From Monomorium pharaonis (taxonomy: Eukaryota > Arthropoda > Insecta > Hymenoptera > Formicidae), in the NCBI RefSeq assembly GCF_013373865.1, contig NC_050473.1, positions 19,941,597 to 20,005,596 of the forward strand: 64,000 bases of DNA, in the 5' to 3' direction. A program made the position numbers and the translations under genes. Numbering within the stretch: position 1 is the stretch's first letter; each line of letters starts with the position of its first letter. The notes below the pieces were generated by a model, which saw only the letters and a program-made list of their open reading frames with translations, searched no databases and had not been told where the DNA came from. Positions 38,091-49,910 of this stretch are shown here, in pieces.

Positions 38091-38154
38091 GTTAGACACA
38101 ATTAGACATTAGGCAGACAAAGTGTGCTATATAGTGCAATTTTGTGTGTTTCAG

Positions 38155-38205
38155 TGTGGTGGTTTTCCCTGCGTCGAGAGCGCCAACAAACGCAAGTCAA
38201 CAAGG
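38155..38205 (+). CDS. Nrx-1: Probable neurexin-1 micro-exon (51 nt) between LNS1 and EGF-A
   Basis: Seen: an acceptor ending TGTGTGTTTCAG (38154) and a consensus donor AGG|GTGAGT (38206) enclose 51 nt, exactly 17 open codons in the phase set by exon 1. The translation is CGGFPCVESANKRKSTR. The Gly-Gly-x-Pro-Cys core resembles the GGGSPC linker that follows LNS1 and leads into EGF-A in vertebrate alpha-neurexin, which is where this exon would fall. Being a multiple of three in phase 0, it can be included or skipped without changing frame, so it may be a cassette exon that adds two cysteines and a basic tail. It lies in a short GC-richer island right after repeat-derived DNA. No transcript evidence is available here; a chance splice-site pair remains possible, though frame, sites and content all agree. 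Confidence 0.6.
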
Positions 38206-38864
38206 GTGAGTAATAAAACTCTTTCCTGCAAATCTATAATATTATATTATTATATGATATTATGTAATATCAGATCACTGTACGTGTACGACAGCTAGCT
38301 TACAGATAGAACAACATATTAAAACATGTTTAAAGAGTTAGACAAGATAATGAGCTCTCCTCGCTTTATCAAAAATCGCCGGGTACTAATGAATCGTAAG
38401 GTACATCATACAATGGGGGGGAAAAAAAAAAAAACCGCGGCAGCCTCATGAGGCAATAAGTATTGTCGCGGGGGTAAAGAGTTATTCGGTATACGCCGCT
38501 GGGCTCTTTTTCATTTTTCAAACGGCTGCTCCATGAAGCTACGCAAGCGATAAAGCCGGCAAACAGATTTCATGCACAAGCGAATGCACCTGCCTCGCGG
38601 GACTCCCCACCCGCATATCGGCTTCTCGGTGTTGTTGTACAACGATTTTTGTTGTTTTCACCAATAGCGCTATCAATTCTATTACGCGACGCGCGCGCGC
38701 GCGGGATTTGACCGGGTTTATGGTTTAATATCTCGTAAGACCGACTACTGTTGTATGCCAATATACGCTCTGCATGCGCTCTCATATGTTACATTCAATC
38801 AAGCGCATTCCGAATTTGTCATTGGCAAACAACATGGGGTTTCCGCGTACATACATACACCGAC

Positions 38865-38887
38865 TACGATCGTTAATTACGATCGTA
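38865..38887. promoter_or_regulatory. Palindrome TACGATCGT-TAATT-ACGATCGTA
   Basis: Perfect 9-bp arms around a homeodomain-like TAATT core, about 660 bp after the micro-exon in a GC-richer island. It could be a protein-binding palindrome; no other evidence. Confidence 0.25.
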
Positions 38888-39048
38888 TGCATACAGACTT
38901 CGAGTCACCGTCGCATCGATGAGCCACTAATGGGATTCGGGTAATTCGATTACGAAGACGTCTCGAAGATGTCGATCGCATGATAAAAGCGAAAATGAGG
39001 ATAAAATGTGCAAACTGGTGTGTCTCATTTAAATTAAAGGAACGTTGG

Positions 39049-39857
39049 AGATGTCTGTTTTACTGACAGAAAAACAATATTTTTTGTATTGCAAAATCTT
39101 TTTATTTTTTTCACAGATTTGGAAAACCTTCTTCAGAAAGGATACACATTACTATCAGTTTATGAGGTGGAGTTTATATAAAAAACGAGGAAAAATGTTA
39201 ATTCGCAGTATTTTTAATTGAATGGCGACTGGAGCTGTCACATCGTAACAATATTTGCTTAATGTAAAAGATCTATAGTTTGTACTTACGAAATTCGTAT
39301 CTACAAACTGGTAGACAACAGGAAGAAACAGTATCGAGTTTCGAAAATTAGATTTTTATACCTAATTGAGACGAAATTGCTCTGCGAAAATTTATAGGTT
39401 ATATACGCTTGAAAAATTGATAAGTAGGACAATGAAAACATTTTTTTGTTTTTGATATAAAATTTAATTTTTAGATTAATATTAATATGTGTACTTTAAT
39501 TCTAGAAAAAATTCCAAATTCATAAAAGAGTACATACAAAATCTTACTAATGATGTGCCGAATGACTCTACATTATCGACTCCGAGCAAGTTTAAAGGGC
39601 ACTCCAGCATCCTCTTGGGATGCTAGTCTATGGGTCCGAATTTCATAATAAGTACAAACTGTAGAGCTTTTATATTAAGCAAACATTGTTACAATGTAAA
39701 TTAACAATTTTTTGGTATATATATATATATATAAACTCCACCCCATAGATTGGTAGTAATGCGTATACTCTTATTCTGGAAAAAAGGATTTCCAAATCTA
39801 GTGAAAGAAATAAAAAGATATTGCAAAACAAAAATTATTGTTTTTTTGCTGATGTCT
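39049..39857 (+). mobile_element. Family C element, copy 3, with about 130-bp inverted termini
   Basis: Left terminus AGATGTCTGTTTTACTGACA with a following ATTGCAAAATCTTTTTATTT block is repeated inverted at the right end (about 39727-39857), as are a rectangular series of shared blocks: GATTTGGAAA, a CATTACTA-CA motif and GGTGGAGTTTAT. The body carries the family C series also seen at 17.3 and 33.9 kb. Long TIRs and no coding frame make it a non-autonomous DNA transposon of unassigned superfamily. Confidence 0.75.
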
Positions 39858-39962
39858 TCGATAACTCCTTAATTGCATTTACATGAAAGACAAGACGTAT
39901 TATACGTGTGCTAGTCGCGCCGTGCATTTGCCCGTCTGCCAAAATGGTGTGTGCCGCGCCGC

Positions 39963-39967
<5 letters not shown>

Positions 39968-40018
<51 letters not shown>
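39968..40018. repeat. (CT)n microsatellite
   Basis: About 25 CT units. Confidence 0.95.
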
Positions 40019-40021
<3 letters not shown>

Positions 40022-43000
40022 ACGCGGCGCTTTCGGCGGAACAAATAAGCGGCGCGGAACATCATTACGTCAGGGCCAAATCAGAGCAGCGCGGTGCAAA
40101 GCTGGCGAAACGACGTATCGTTATTCCTTCCCTAATGCGCGCATTGTACGCCGCGTAACGCAGTTACGTATATTATGCAGCGGTATGCAAACGGTACCAA
40201 GCCGTCCTCTCTATCTCTCTTCTGTCACTCCCCCCCCTGCTCTTCTCTCGTCTCCTTCCGTATTTCGTTCCTTGTCACTGCATCTCTCGTGCAAGTCGAG
40301 TCTCTCTTAATCATGCAGCGGTGCGTACACATCCGTAGAAATTTACGTATTACGAGCTGTTGTGCCGCAATCGCGGCACGATAACGGCAGATCCGCAGAA
40401 GGGACAAAAAGGAAGGAGGAAAAGGGATCGAGGAGGAGAGATAAAGATACACACGCTGAAAGAAAGCATAAGCTGTGTATGTTTTAGTATGGACATTGTG
40501 TTAGATGTTTTCTTTCATAATTAAAGATTTTTTTTATGAACTTCTCGTCGATTCGGCTTCAAATTACAATATTAAAAATAACATCCACTCGTAATTAAAA
40601 GAAATTTGTTTAATATACAAAAATTTGAATATTGTTGATAAAAATGTATTTAAGTTTAATATATTTAGTTTTATGTATTGTGAACAGAGGGAAATTCAAA
40701 CTGCGAAGTGGATATCGTAGAAATAAGGAACATTCTTGTTGAGAATATTTTTATTTTTAAAATAAATTGGAGCAAGATTATATAGCATTAAACAGATATT
40801 AGCTTATATATGAAGAAATTTATTATTTAATAATTTTTATAATTAAAAAAAAAGTATTACATAAAAAAATTAATGTCTTTAAACCAACAATTAAAATTTT
40901 TTATTGTGTAGTTATTACAATTACATTGTGCCTTTTAGATAACTATTGAAATTATAAATATTGAAATAAAAATATAATATTTAACTGAAATTTGGTTATT
41001 AAATTTTTTAAACAAGATTAAATTATATATGGCCAGCGTATAATTTTTTCTTATATATGTATACAGGAAACAGATTCTTGTTTTCAAAATTTTTATATTT
41101 TTAAAATGTTAAATATTTTGTAATAAGATGTCATACATATTATTAAACAGATATAATTTGTTTACACAAAGAAAAACATATTTTCCGTATTTGGTAATAA
41201 TTTTTAGTGAGTTAAAGAAAAAAATATTAGATAGAAAAAATAACAATATACATATAAGCAAAATTATCATTTCATATGTGAGCAAAATACGCATGAAACA
41301 ATGACTATTAAAAATTGATTGTGTTAGTTTCAATTTAATACTGATTTTTGACGCTGTCTTTTGTATAAATTTTAGAGGAAAAGAGCAATTACAAAATTAT
41401 GTTGTGTGCCATGAATTAATAAAAAAAATTATGTATTATTTTTGTAAGTATCTCAAGATGTAATGTATAATGCATAATTCTGTTGGTTTCGTAAGCTTCT
41501 AGACATAATGTATAATGTATTACGTAATCCTAATTTTTAGGTCATGAAACTTTATACGCTGAGCAGAGTGCAAAGTTGCTAAAACAAAACTCGATGAAAT
41601 ATTTATTAAAAAGTTTAACCAGGGGTTTTTTTCCAAACTTCACGGAACACATGCCGCAGTGGCGAACGGAAGTGAGGGAGTATTTTCGAACACGTCGCGG
41701 CAGCTGCCTTACGTATCTCGTTCGCTTGAATGAAAAATTTTTCGCCGTTAGAACCTCGGCGCCTTCGTCGAATCGCGATGCGACGCTGGCCATCTCGCGA
41801 TGCCGCCGGAAGCCATTATATGCGTTTTCTAGCTCGCTCGTAATCGCGTTACAAGATTCCTTGGGAGCCGTAATGTTAACGCGATCGATCGCGCCAAGTG
41901 AATCGCGCGCGTTCTCGAATTATTCGTCATTTATTTAGAAAGTGGGGCGCGGGTGCAGGGGTGGCTCAGGAATCGTTAGGAAAAATGAAAATAAATTGCT
42001 CGGCTGGGTGGGTTCTAAGTAGGCCATCGGCGATTTGAGTGCGATCGGAGAAATGGCGCCTGATAAATGCACGGTGTTTGTTACGTCGTTAGAAGTAATC
42101 GACTTTGCTCTCTCATTAGATTAACACATTAAATTGGCTTGCCTGTTTCCTCGTAAAAAAAAAGGTATTGCCTTTTTGTTAGTCGATATAAATCCAATAG
42201 GATATTCCATAAGAAAAATTAAATTAAATTTTTTTTTTTAAAATAAATACCGACATTTGTTTTAGAAATTTGATAGTATGTTTATAAATTTTTAGAGATA
42301 TTTTAAATCGTTTTAAATAAATAAAAAACGGTACTTTACTGAATATCTAATTGTGAGCATTTCGAACTTGACCTACTTTTTCATCTATTTAAATTTAAAG
42401 TGTTAAAAAATCAAACAATTAATAAACACGTACTTTTAAATTTCTAGAAACGAATGTTTTATTTTTGAAAAAAAAGTAATTTAATTACCTTTGAAATTTC
42501 AAAGAATTTTTGTGGATAAAAATCTATTGGACTTGTAATACTTATGATTAAGGACTTTAAGGGTCGGTATAATATTGTATAATATCTGGTATTGTATAGC
42601 ATAAGCTGGTAACAATAAGCTTTAGAATTAGTAAATTGCAGTCTCGCTTAGTCGCGGGGATGGAAAACAGAATACTCGAGATATTTGATATCCCTTCTCT
42701 CGCTATAATCTCGTCGAATTTCAAAGTCGAGGACAGCAAAACTGCGAAAAGAATCTCGACGACTTTACGAACTTCCTTCACGCAACTCAAGAAGACGGAT
42801 GTCGCAAATACCTTTCTCAGAAAAGTTAAAACGCAAAGGCGGATGGTCGAGATCGAAGATATTGAATGTTCGTAAATTATGCTTTGTTTAAAAGATATTA
42901 CGAACTTTTTTATTTCATAAATTAGTTTGTATCGGATTTAATGCAATTTTCGAAATTTTATTTTTTCTTTTCTGGAGGCTAACGATTGAGAAACATAAAA

Positions 43001-43999
43001 TATAAACGCATGTTTGTCCAGAAAAAAAGTGAATAGCGAGAAAATTTATTGATACTAAACTAAATCAAATAAAAATTTATCTTGCTGTTTAGTTTTTCTA
43101 TACGCACAGAGTATTTTCTGACAGTAGCGCCTTCTCTTTTCAATTTTCATTATTTATGTTATAATTTGATAGAAAACAATTATGATTATGATATGATGGA
43201 AAACAGTATTATGCTAATATTTATTTGAAATTAATTGAAGAATACTACTTTGTTACCTATATTTTTCTTAAACTTGTTCTATAAAAGGTTCTTTATTTCC
43301 AATCTGTAATTATTATATTACATGTACATCTGTAATGGTATTGATTGCTGGAGAAAAATAATTTCTGAATGGCCAAGGAAAAGTTATTAAAATTTCAATA
43401 TTATTATTGAAATTTTAATAAGACGGGGAGAATTTTATATTTACTTCTTTTTATAAGAAAAATAAAAAAAATAACTTTTTATCATATTTTGTATTATATT
43501 TAGGCAAAGCGTGTGTGCATATTGTGTGTCTTTAAGTTATATTTATATTTTATTTTTATTGACATTTTTTTCAATGTTTTAAAACAGTGAAAATAAGTAA
43601 GAGAGTATTGAAATAATGAAGCTTATCGGAAAGCCCAGGTGCATTGAAAGTAATAAGCTATTTTCTATCATGAACTTTTTAATAATAAGAAAGTCCTTAA
43701 TGCTGGCTGCCTTTTCTCCGTTTAAATATTCATTCATGCTCGATGGAATTCCGGAGAGGAAGGGACTTCTCAGTAATTTAGCGAATCGATTTAATTCCCA
43801 TCTACCAAAGATAAATAATCTCGCGAGATTATTGTTCGCTCGATGAAACTGTCAAATATTAAACTCAATCCTCATATAATACGAGATTCCCTCGTAAAGC
43901 TCGCGACTGGATGTCCCATCCAGATCCCATAGGACAAATAAAAACTCGTTACATAACATAGCAATATCCTGATGTCAATTTTATGGTTGACATTCGTGT

Positions 44000-44001
<2 letters not shown>

Positions 44002-44093
<92 letters not shown>
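44002..44093. repeat. (CA)n microsatellite
   Basis: About 46 uninterrupted CA units, the longest perfect dinucleotide run here; prone to Z-DNA and length variation. Confidence 0.97.
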
Positions 44094-44094
<1 letters not shown>

Positions 44095-44459
44095 CTTTTT
44101 CTCGTCTTTATCTTTGCCCAAAGGAAAAAAGATGAATAAAATGACGGTTTCACAATTATTATAGATTAAAGTGGCTTTTACTAATCTGTATAAATTTAAT
44201 AATGAAACTTTTAAAAAGTTCAATATTACTATAAGTAAATATTATAATTTCGAGGAAACATATTATATATTTAATAAACATTGAGTGAATTTTAGAAAAA
44301 TATTTAAAAATGTTTATGTATATATAAGTTTTAATTCTGAATCTGATCGGCAAATTATTTCGTGTTAGTCATGATTATTGAGTTGTGATTATTTCTCTAA
44401 TGTAAAATTATTTTTATGCCAACAACATTAAAATTTACATTATTTTAGCTTGTGCAATG

Positions 44460-45221
44460 GAGTGGGTTTCAGTTGCCTACATTCCCAGTTGCCTACAGCT
44501 GCGTTTGCATACAAATTTTGCAAAGGTGCCCGATTGCCTACGTTGCCAACATCTCGATTGCCTACAGCTTCGTTTGCACACACGAAAATAATTAAGGTAC
44601 GAAAGTACGATTGCACACATGACATTATTTTGCTCATACACATTGCACACATGATATCATTGCGCTTATACACTTTGGAGGCACGATTCCAATAACTTGG
44701 GCGCCTTGAATTGACGATGATTTCTGATAATATTTTTTATGCTAGACAAAAAATTGTATAGCTCTCATAGGGCTAACTGCTTTAGTTTTTGAGATATACC
44801 ATATTAAAAATAAAAATAAAAGTAGATTAAAAATAAAAAGAAAAGTAAGTAGACCTCACTTTGCATCGAAAGTCGCAAATCCATGTGGTACAGTGCAAAC
44901 GTGGACATCGTTTTAATTAGATTACTGCTTTAGTTAATGTTAGGATAAATTTATAGAATTTGATTGGTGATGTCCGTTTTACACTGTGCGCATTTGGGAT
45001 TAATATCATGTGTGCAATATGCAATAATATCATGTGTGAAATGTGTTAATATTGTTTCTTTAGCTTATGTGTGCAATAACGTCATGTGTGCAATGTGTAT
45101 AAGCGAAATAATATCATGTGTGTAATCGTACTTTCGTACCTTAATTATTTTCGTGTGTGCAAACGAAGCTGTAGGCAATCGAGATGTAGGCAATCGGGAA
45201 TGTAGGCAAATGAGACCCCTT
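44460..45221. mobile_element. Mutator-like MITE with 9-bp target duplication
   Basis: 762 bp flanked by a perfect direct repeat TGTGCAATG (44451-44459 and 45222-45230). Long inverted termini of about 200 bp are built from repeated GATTGCCTACA modules, then CTTCGTTTGCACACACG, AATAATTAAGGTACGAAAGT and several TGCACACATGA copies. The left arm has about 80 bp of extra module duplication. A 9-bp duplication with long TIRs fits Mutator-like elements. The interior has no transposase; the overlapping frames at 44440-44695 are read through the terminal repeats. Confidence 0.85.
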
Positions 45222-46009
45222 TGTGCAATGTAAGTATACTAACAATGAATACAATCATTTAAGAGTATCATAATTAAACAAAAATGATTAAAAAAGATAA
45301 TGTTTCGTTTTTTTCTTAAACATCAGCAATGATTGTATAAATGATATCATATTACACTCATTACAAAAATTCAAAGAATACAAATTGTTTTATAACGTTA
45401 TAGGCACAATATTTTATATTTTATAAATTATTTTTATATATACAAATTGTGTGTGTGTGTGTAAAATATTTAATTTTGTAAATTTAAGTCATAATTAGGA
45501 CTTAATTCATAATTAGAATCGTTACCTTATAAAGATTGTCGTGTCGTTACCTTATAAAGATCGTGCCATTTTTACAATCGCCTGAGGCGAGTCGTTTTTG
45601 CAACTGAGCAAACATTCATGATTTATCACGTAATGGGAGAACCAAAATCGCGGATTCACATTTTTGCGTTTTTTTTTCTTTCAGTTTATAAAGCGCGAAA
45701 GAGACGATGTACCGTGATAGGGAATGAGAAAATCGAATATCGATATGAAATTCTCCATTTGAGCCTACACACTTGTAAGAAACGTATGATTTTATCTATT
45801 CGCTTAGAATATAGTTGGATTAAGGTCCCGCGATACAACGAATCGGACTTAGCTTTCCCAAAGAATATCATATTATACATCGCTGTTGTACACAAAAAAA
45901 AATGAATTCTTGCTACACGTTAATTTTTATTCTTGATCGCTATATGCTTCGATATGAGATGCTATCCTTAACTAGAAATGTTCACTTACATCAATAATAA
46001 ATAGGTTTG

Positions 46010-46225
46010 TGTGGAATATATTTTATTCTTAAGATGATATTTTTTTCACTATCCATCGCTACGTGGCGTGTCATCTTGTGAACGAAATGGACTTTTTTAT
46101 GAATAAAAGGGACTCGCCAAGAGCGCGGAAAAGAGTAAGATTTCGACGTCGACATATAACATTGGTTGAAATATGTTAGTATATAAAAGAGATCGAGAAA
46201 AATGAGAAGGACGGAAATGTGGAAA
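46010..46225 (-). repeat. Dispersed repeat D, reverse copy
   Basis: Reverse-complement counterpart of 33490-33715, with a perfect 30-bp match at 46014-46043. The similarity extends through TTTTTCTCGATCTCTTTTAT on the complement. It lies 7.8 kb after the micro-exon. Confidence 0.75.
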
Positions 46226-47191
46226 CTTTTATTTAAGAAAAGTAATATGTTTAAATTAAATCTATTTTGAATAAAGTTGACAAAAAGACTCATTGATAGA
46301 AAAATTACACAATTAATAAAAGCACATTTAGTGTTGAACTAATGCAGTTTTATTCTTTAATTAAAGCGCTATGTTTTTTGGCGCTATTTTAAGTATAAAA
46401 TATTCTTAAATCAAGGCATTTTTGTATTTTTTAAAGAATACATTTTTTATGTGTATAAATTTTTTATTTTCTCATACACGCGATGTCTAAAGTTGATGAG
46501 TGATTGATATTAATTAAATATTAAATTATTTTAGTGCTGCTTTCGATATACTTGTTCTAATTCAAACGTATAAATTGCAATTAAAGTTATGATATAAAAT
46601 GGTTGGATGAAAAATTAATGAAACAGTTGGTCGAGTTTCATATTAATAACGTTGCTTTATTATTAATTGAAATTAATATAAAATTACATATGAATTTTAC
46701 GTGTTTTATAGTAACAAGGTTCAAAAAATATGGCGATAAATTTCAAAGCAAGACTTTACTGTATTAAGTTATATTAAACTTTATATATAATACATGTTAT
46801 TTTAATTCACAGAAGTACATATTTCAATAATTGATTACGAGTCGATTATTCATATTTTTAAAAAAATCTATTGAACTGCGTTTAATCTTCTTGTGCTTAT
46901 ATTAACGATACATTAAATGATTTTGAACCACGATTGTAACCCGAAGGATAAATCGGGTGTAACAAGGCTCATCGTTTTTCCACGAGAACATTATTTCTAT
47001 ATTATCCTTCTGCAAAATGTCCCCACTGATGGTCGATGCGGCAGAATGACTTCGGAATTCAATTTACGAACCGGCGGCAAGGACGGCGTTTTAAAAATCG
47101 GCACTTCAAAGTGGACACGTAATATCTGATGGGTCGATTAACGGTACACTCGGCATTTTGCATTGGTGTGCACACAGACACACATACACAG

Positions 47192-47221
47192 ATATATATA
47201 CATATATATATATATATATAT
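47192..47221. repeat. (TA)n microsatellite
   Basis: About 14 TA units with one C interruption. Confidence 0.9.
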
Positions 47222-49339
47222 TTATACATGTACTTAATATAATATTAAAAAATGTTTATGTATATAAGTATACAAAAAAGAATTGGATTTCCCATGTAAC
47301 ACATTGTTCGTTTTAAACAAGTTAGATCAAGACTATCGTGTCTGCCTTTCGCGTCTCCCGTAATCATCGAGTGCTGGCTGGAGTAACACGATAGTCTATC
47401 GATCAAAATATCATTTGTGGATACGCATAGCGACGAACATAGACGAGCGGTGGCGCATGGAACGTACTACTCGATAAGTTAAACGGTAATTCGATATCTC
47501 ACATCTTTCCTCTTCTGTCTCGTGGACGAAGGAAAATGGAAGCGAAATGAATTTAACGAAACTGATAGGCATGCTTCACTTACTTCATTCATTTCCGTAC
47601 GAGTCGTATTTCACTTTTTTGTTTTGTTACATTTGGAACATTTTATTTGTGACGAGGGACACAATGTCGGGCGTTCTTCTTCATCCGACGCCGCACGTGG
47701 GAAACCTCGGAGTTCTCGAGTCCTGAAGTCCCTCCTGCCACGAAAAATTTGTCTCGACACTGGTTAAAGAATAATCTCTACCCCGCTGACCCGGTTTCGT
47801 GTTAAAAATAAGAAGAAGTCCAGCCAGAATACGTGAAACTTTAGAAGGGCGACGGATACGATGGAAAATCTCTGGTTCATTCATAAATCACTTAGCTATC
47901 AGACCGCTCCATTTTGTCACCGATGCGATCGGCCACCCACCTCCCCTCCCCCCACCCCAGTTCACTCTAGATTGAGATGAATCTCAAGGCGGTGCAAATT
48001 AAATTCGTGCTTCATTATTCATCGTAGACGGCGGTGCGGCTCCATTAAAAACGTATTAGAGCCGCGTTCCGCGTGCGCGAGCGCACCGCACCGTGGAGGA
48101 GATCTCGTCGGACAGATCTCTATAGAGAGCGACAAATTCATTAGCGCGTAATCGTCGATCCTTCTTCATAACTCGCTGAAAGTAGCGCGTTTGTCATTTC
48201 ATTCGCGTTTGGCGAAAATTTCCGCCGCGGCGATTAGCAGCGGAGTAAAGTGGCATACATTTTGCGGCCGATGGGCGAGGATATATCGGTTACGTGTACG
48301 CGCTCGTATTCGATTAAATAAATGAGCGGAAAGGTCTTTCCACATCGATTATCCATCAGCGCGCGAAATCGATGAACCAATAATATATGCGGGGGATACG
48401 TACAATCCCGTAGCTTTACCATCTGCAAGATTGAGGCGAATCGCTCCGCCGATTTTGTGTCGGTCGTTATACTTTAAGGGAGTATTCTGTAGTCTAAACT
48501 GAGAGAAAAGTGGTACTTGTGGCAATAATTGCTGGGCAAAATAATTATAGTTAAGAGACTTATTTCCATAATTGTTAATTCTATAATAATAATAATAATC
48601 ATCATCATCTTGTGTTTATAGTTTAATTAATTATTTGACAAAAATTTACTATAAATTCTAATAATTTTAAATACTATATAAATATAGATAAAAAATGTCA
48701 AGATATGGATGTCAAAAATATAAACATTTTTCTAACTAAATGCAATAACAATTATAATGAATATAAGAATATTTTCTTAATGTTTGCTTACTATATGTGC
48801 AGTAATAATAATTAATAATATAATTTTTTTGAATAAAATTGTTATAACTGTAAACTAAAATAATTATAAATAACTATTAAAATGTGATTTGGTACAGCAA
48901 ATATGAATTATAATTATAAAATGATTAATAAATATTCCTCGTTATATACATATATTTAAATAACAAATAATAATAGTAAAATAGTAATAAATAAATTATA
49001 AGGAGTTAGCGTAATAACTAGTTATGTGTTTCTATGAAACACATTGTTAATTATTATTCATGATTATGAGTTATATTAAAAAATTGTCTTTTAACCAAAT
49101 GGAATTGTTTTTCAATTATATTTAGAATGCTTAAAATATTAATTTTTAAACTTTTTAAAAACATATGGCACTGCTTTTTAGTGTAATTTTATTTGTTTAA
49201 TAAGTAATAAATGTTAAGTATAGAAGATGTTAAAAAAATTATAAGGCAATTCCTTTTAATTTTAATTTTTATTACGTTTTTTTTTTATGTCATCACTGCA
49301 CGCAAGTACAAAATCTATGTGTGCGGTCAAAGAAACGAA

Positions 49340-49910
49340 TATGACAGTTTTTCCACTAGCAGAACCGATTTTAAATGTCTGGTTGAGCTAGGAAAATGTT
49401 TGGTCAGACCCGGCAGAATCGGTTTTAAATGTTTCCTTGGCTGACTGAGCCAGACACTTAAAATCGATTTTGCTGGGTCTGAAAACACATTTTCTTTATT
49501 CATTGCGCCAGACATTTAAAACTCGTTCTACTAGGTCTGACCAAACGTTCTCTTGACTCACTGTTTCACATATTTAAAACTGGTTTTGTAAGATTTAGCA
49601 AAACGTTTTCTTGGCTCATTGGGCGAGGCATTTAAAACCAGTTCTGCCGGGTCTGACCAAACATTTTCTTGGTTCACTTCGTCACACATTTGAAACCGAT
49701 TCTGCAAGTTCTAGCAAAACGTTTTCTTGGCTCACTGGACCAGGCATTTAAGACTAATTTTGTCAGGTCTGACAAAACGTTTTCTTGATTCACTGCGCTA
49801 GATATTTAAAATTAGTTCTGCTGGGTTTGACATAACGCTTTCTTGATTCACTACATCACATATATAAAATCGATTCTGTCGGATCTGACAAAATATTTCT
49901 TTGGTTAATT
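49340..49910 (+). repeat. Satellite array, 58-bp period with an inverted start
   Basis: Eight direct units start at 49476, 49534, 49592, 49650, 49708, 49766, 49824 and 49882, exactly 58 bp apart at the GGTCTGA-like motif. Each has AAAACGTTTTCTTGG, a TCACTG stretch and ATTTAAAA. Units 3 and 5 resemble each other (TAGCAAAACG), as do 2 and 4 (CTGACCAAAC), suggesting a 116-bp dimer. About two further units (49340-49436) lie in opposite orientation, joined at the palindrome GGCTGACTGAGCC. Confidence 0.9.

Larger units (their letters stand above)
16165..38154 (+). other. Neurexin-1 intron 1 (about 22 kb, if the 38155 micro-exon is used)
   Basis: Bounded by the GTATGC donor after exon 1 and the TTTCAG acceptor at 38154. 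Mostly AT-rich DNA with transposon-derived copies (16.9-17.9, 19.2-19.9, 30.4-31.3, 33.0-35.2, 36.1-38.1 kb). CpG-rich islands without recognisable genes lie at about 18.0-18.95, 20.5-21.25, 22.3-23.6, 25.6-28.8, 29.9-30.4 and 31.5-32.9 kb. Stretches 20.0-20.4, 21.25-22.25 and 28.8-29.9 kb hold nothing I can name. No nested gene on either strand is supported. Confidence 0.6.

Noticed and set aside
41576..41938. 120-codon + strand frame in intron 2
   Set aside because: No family resemblance and an opposing frame covers much of it; likely chance in a GC-richer island.
43981..44223. Cys-Val repeat protein
   Set aside because: Translation of the CA microsatellite.
44440..44695. Two opposed frames of about 80 codons with Leu-Pro-Thr repeats
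   Set aside because: They are translations of the GATTGCCTAC modules in the Mutator-like element's terminus.
49340..49910. CRISPR-like regular spacing
   Set aside because: The entire 58-bp unit is repeated with no unique spacers, and the genome is eukaryotic; it is a satellite.
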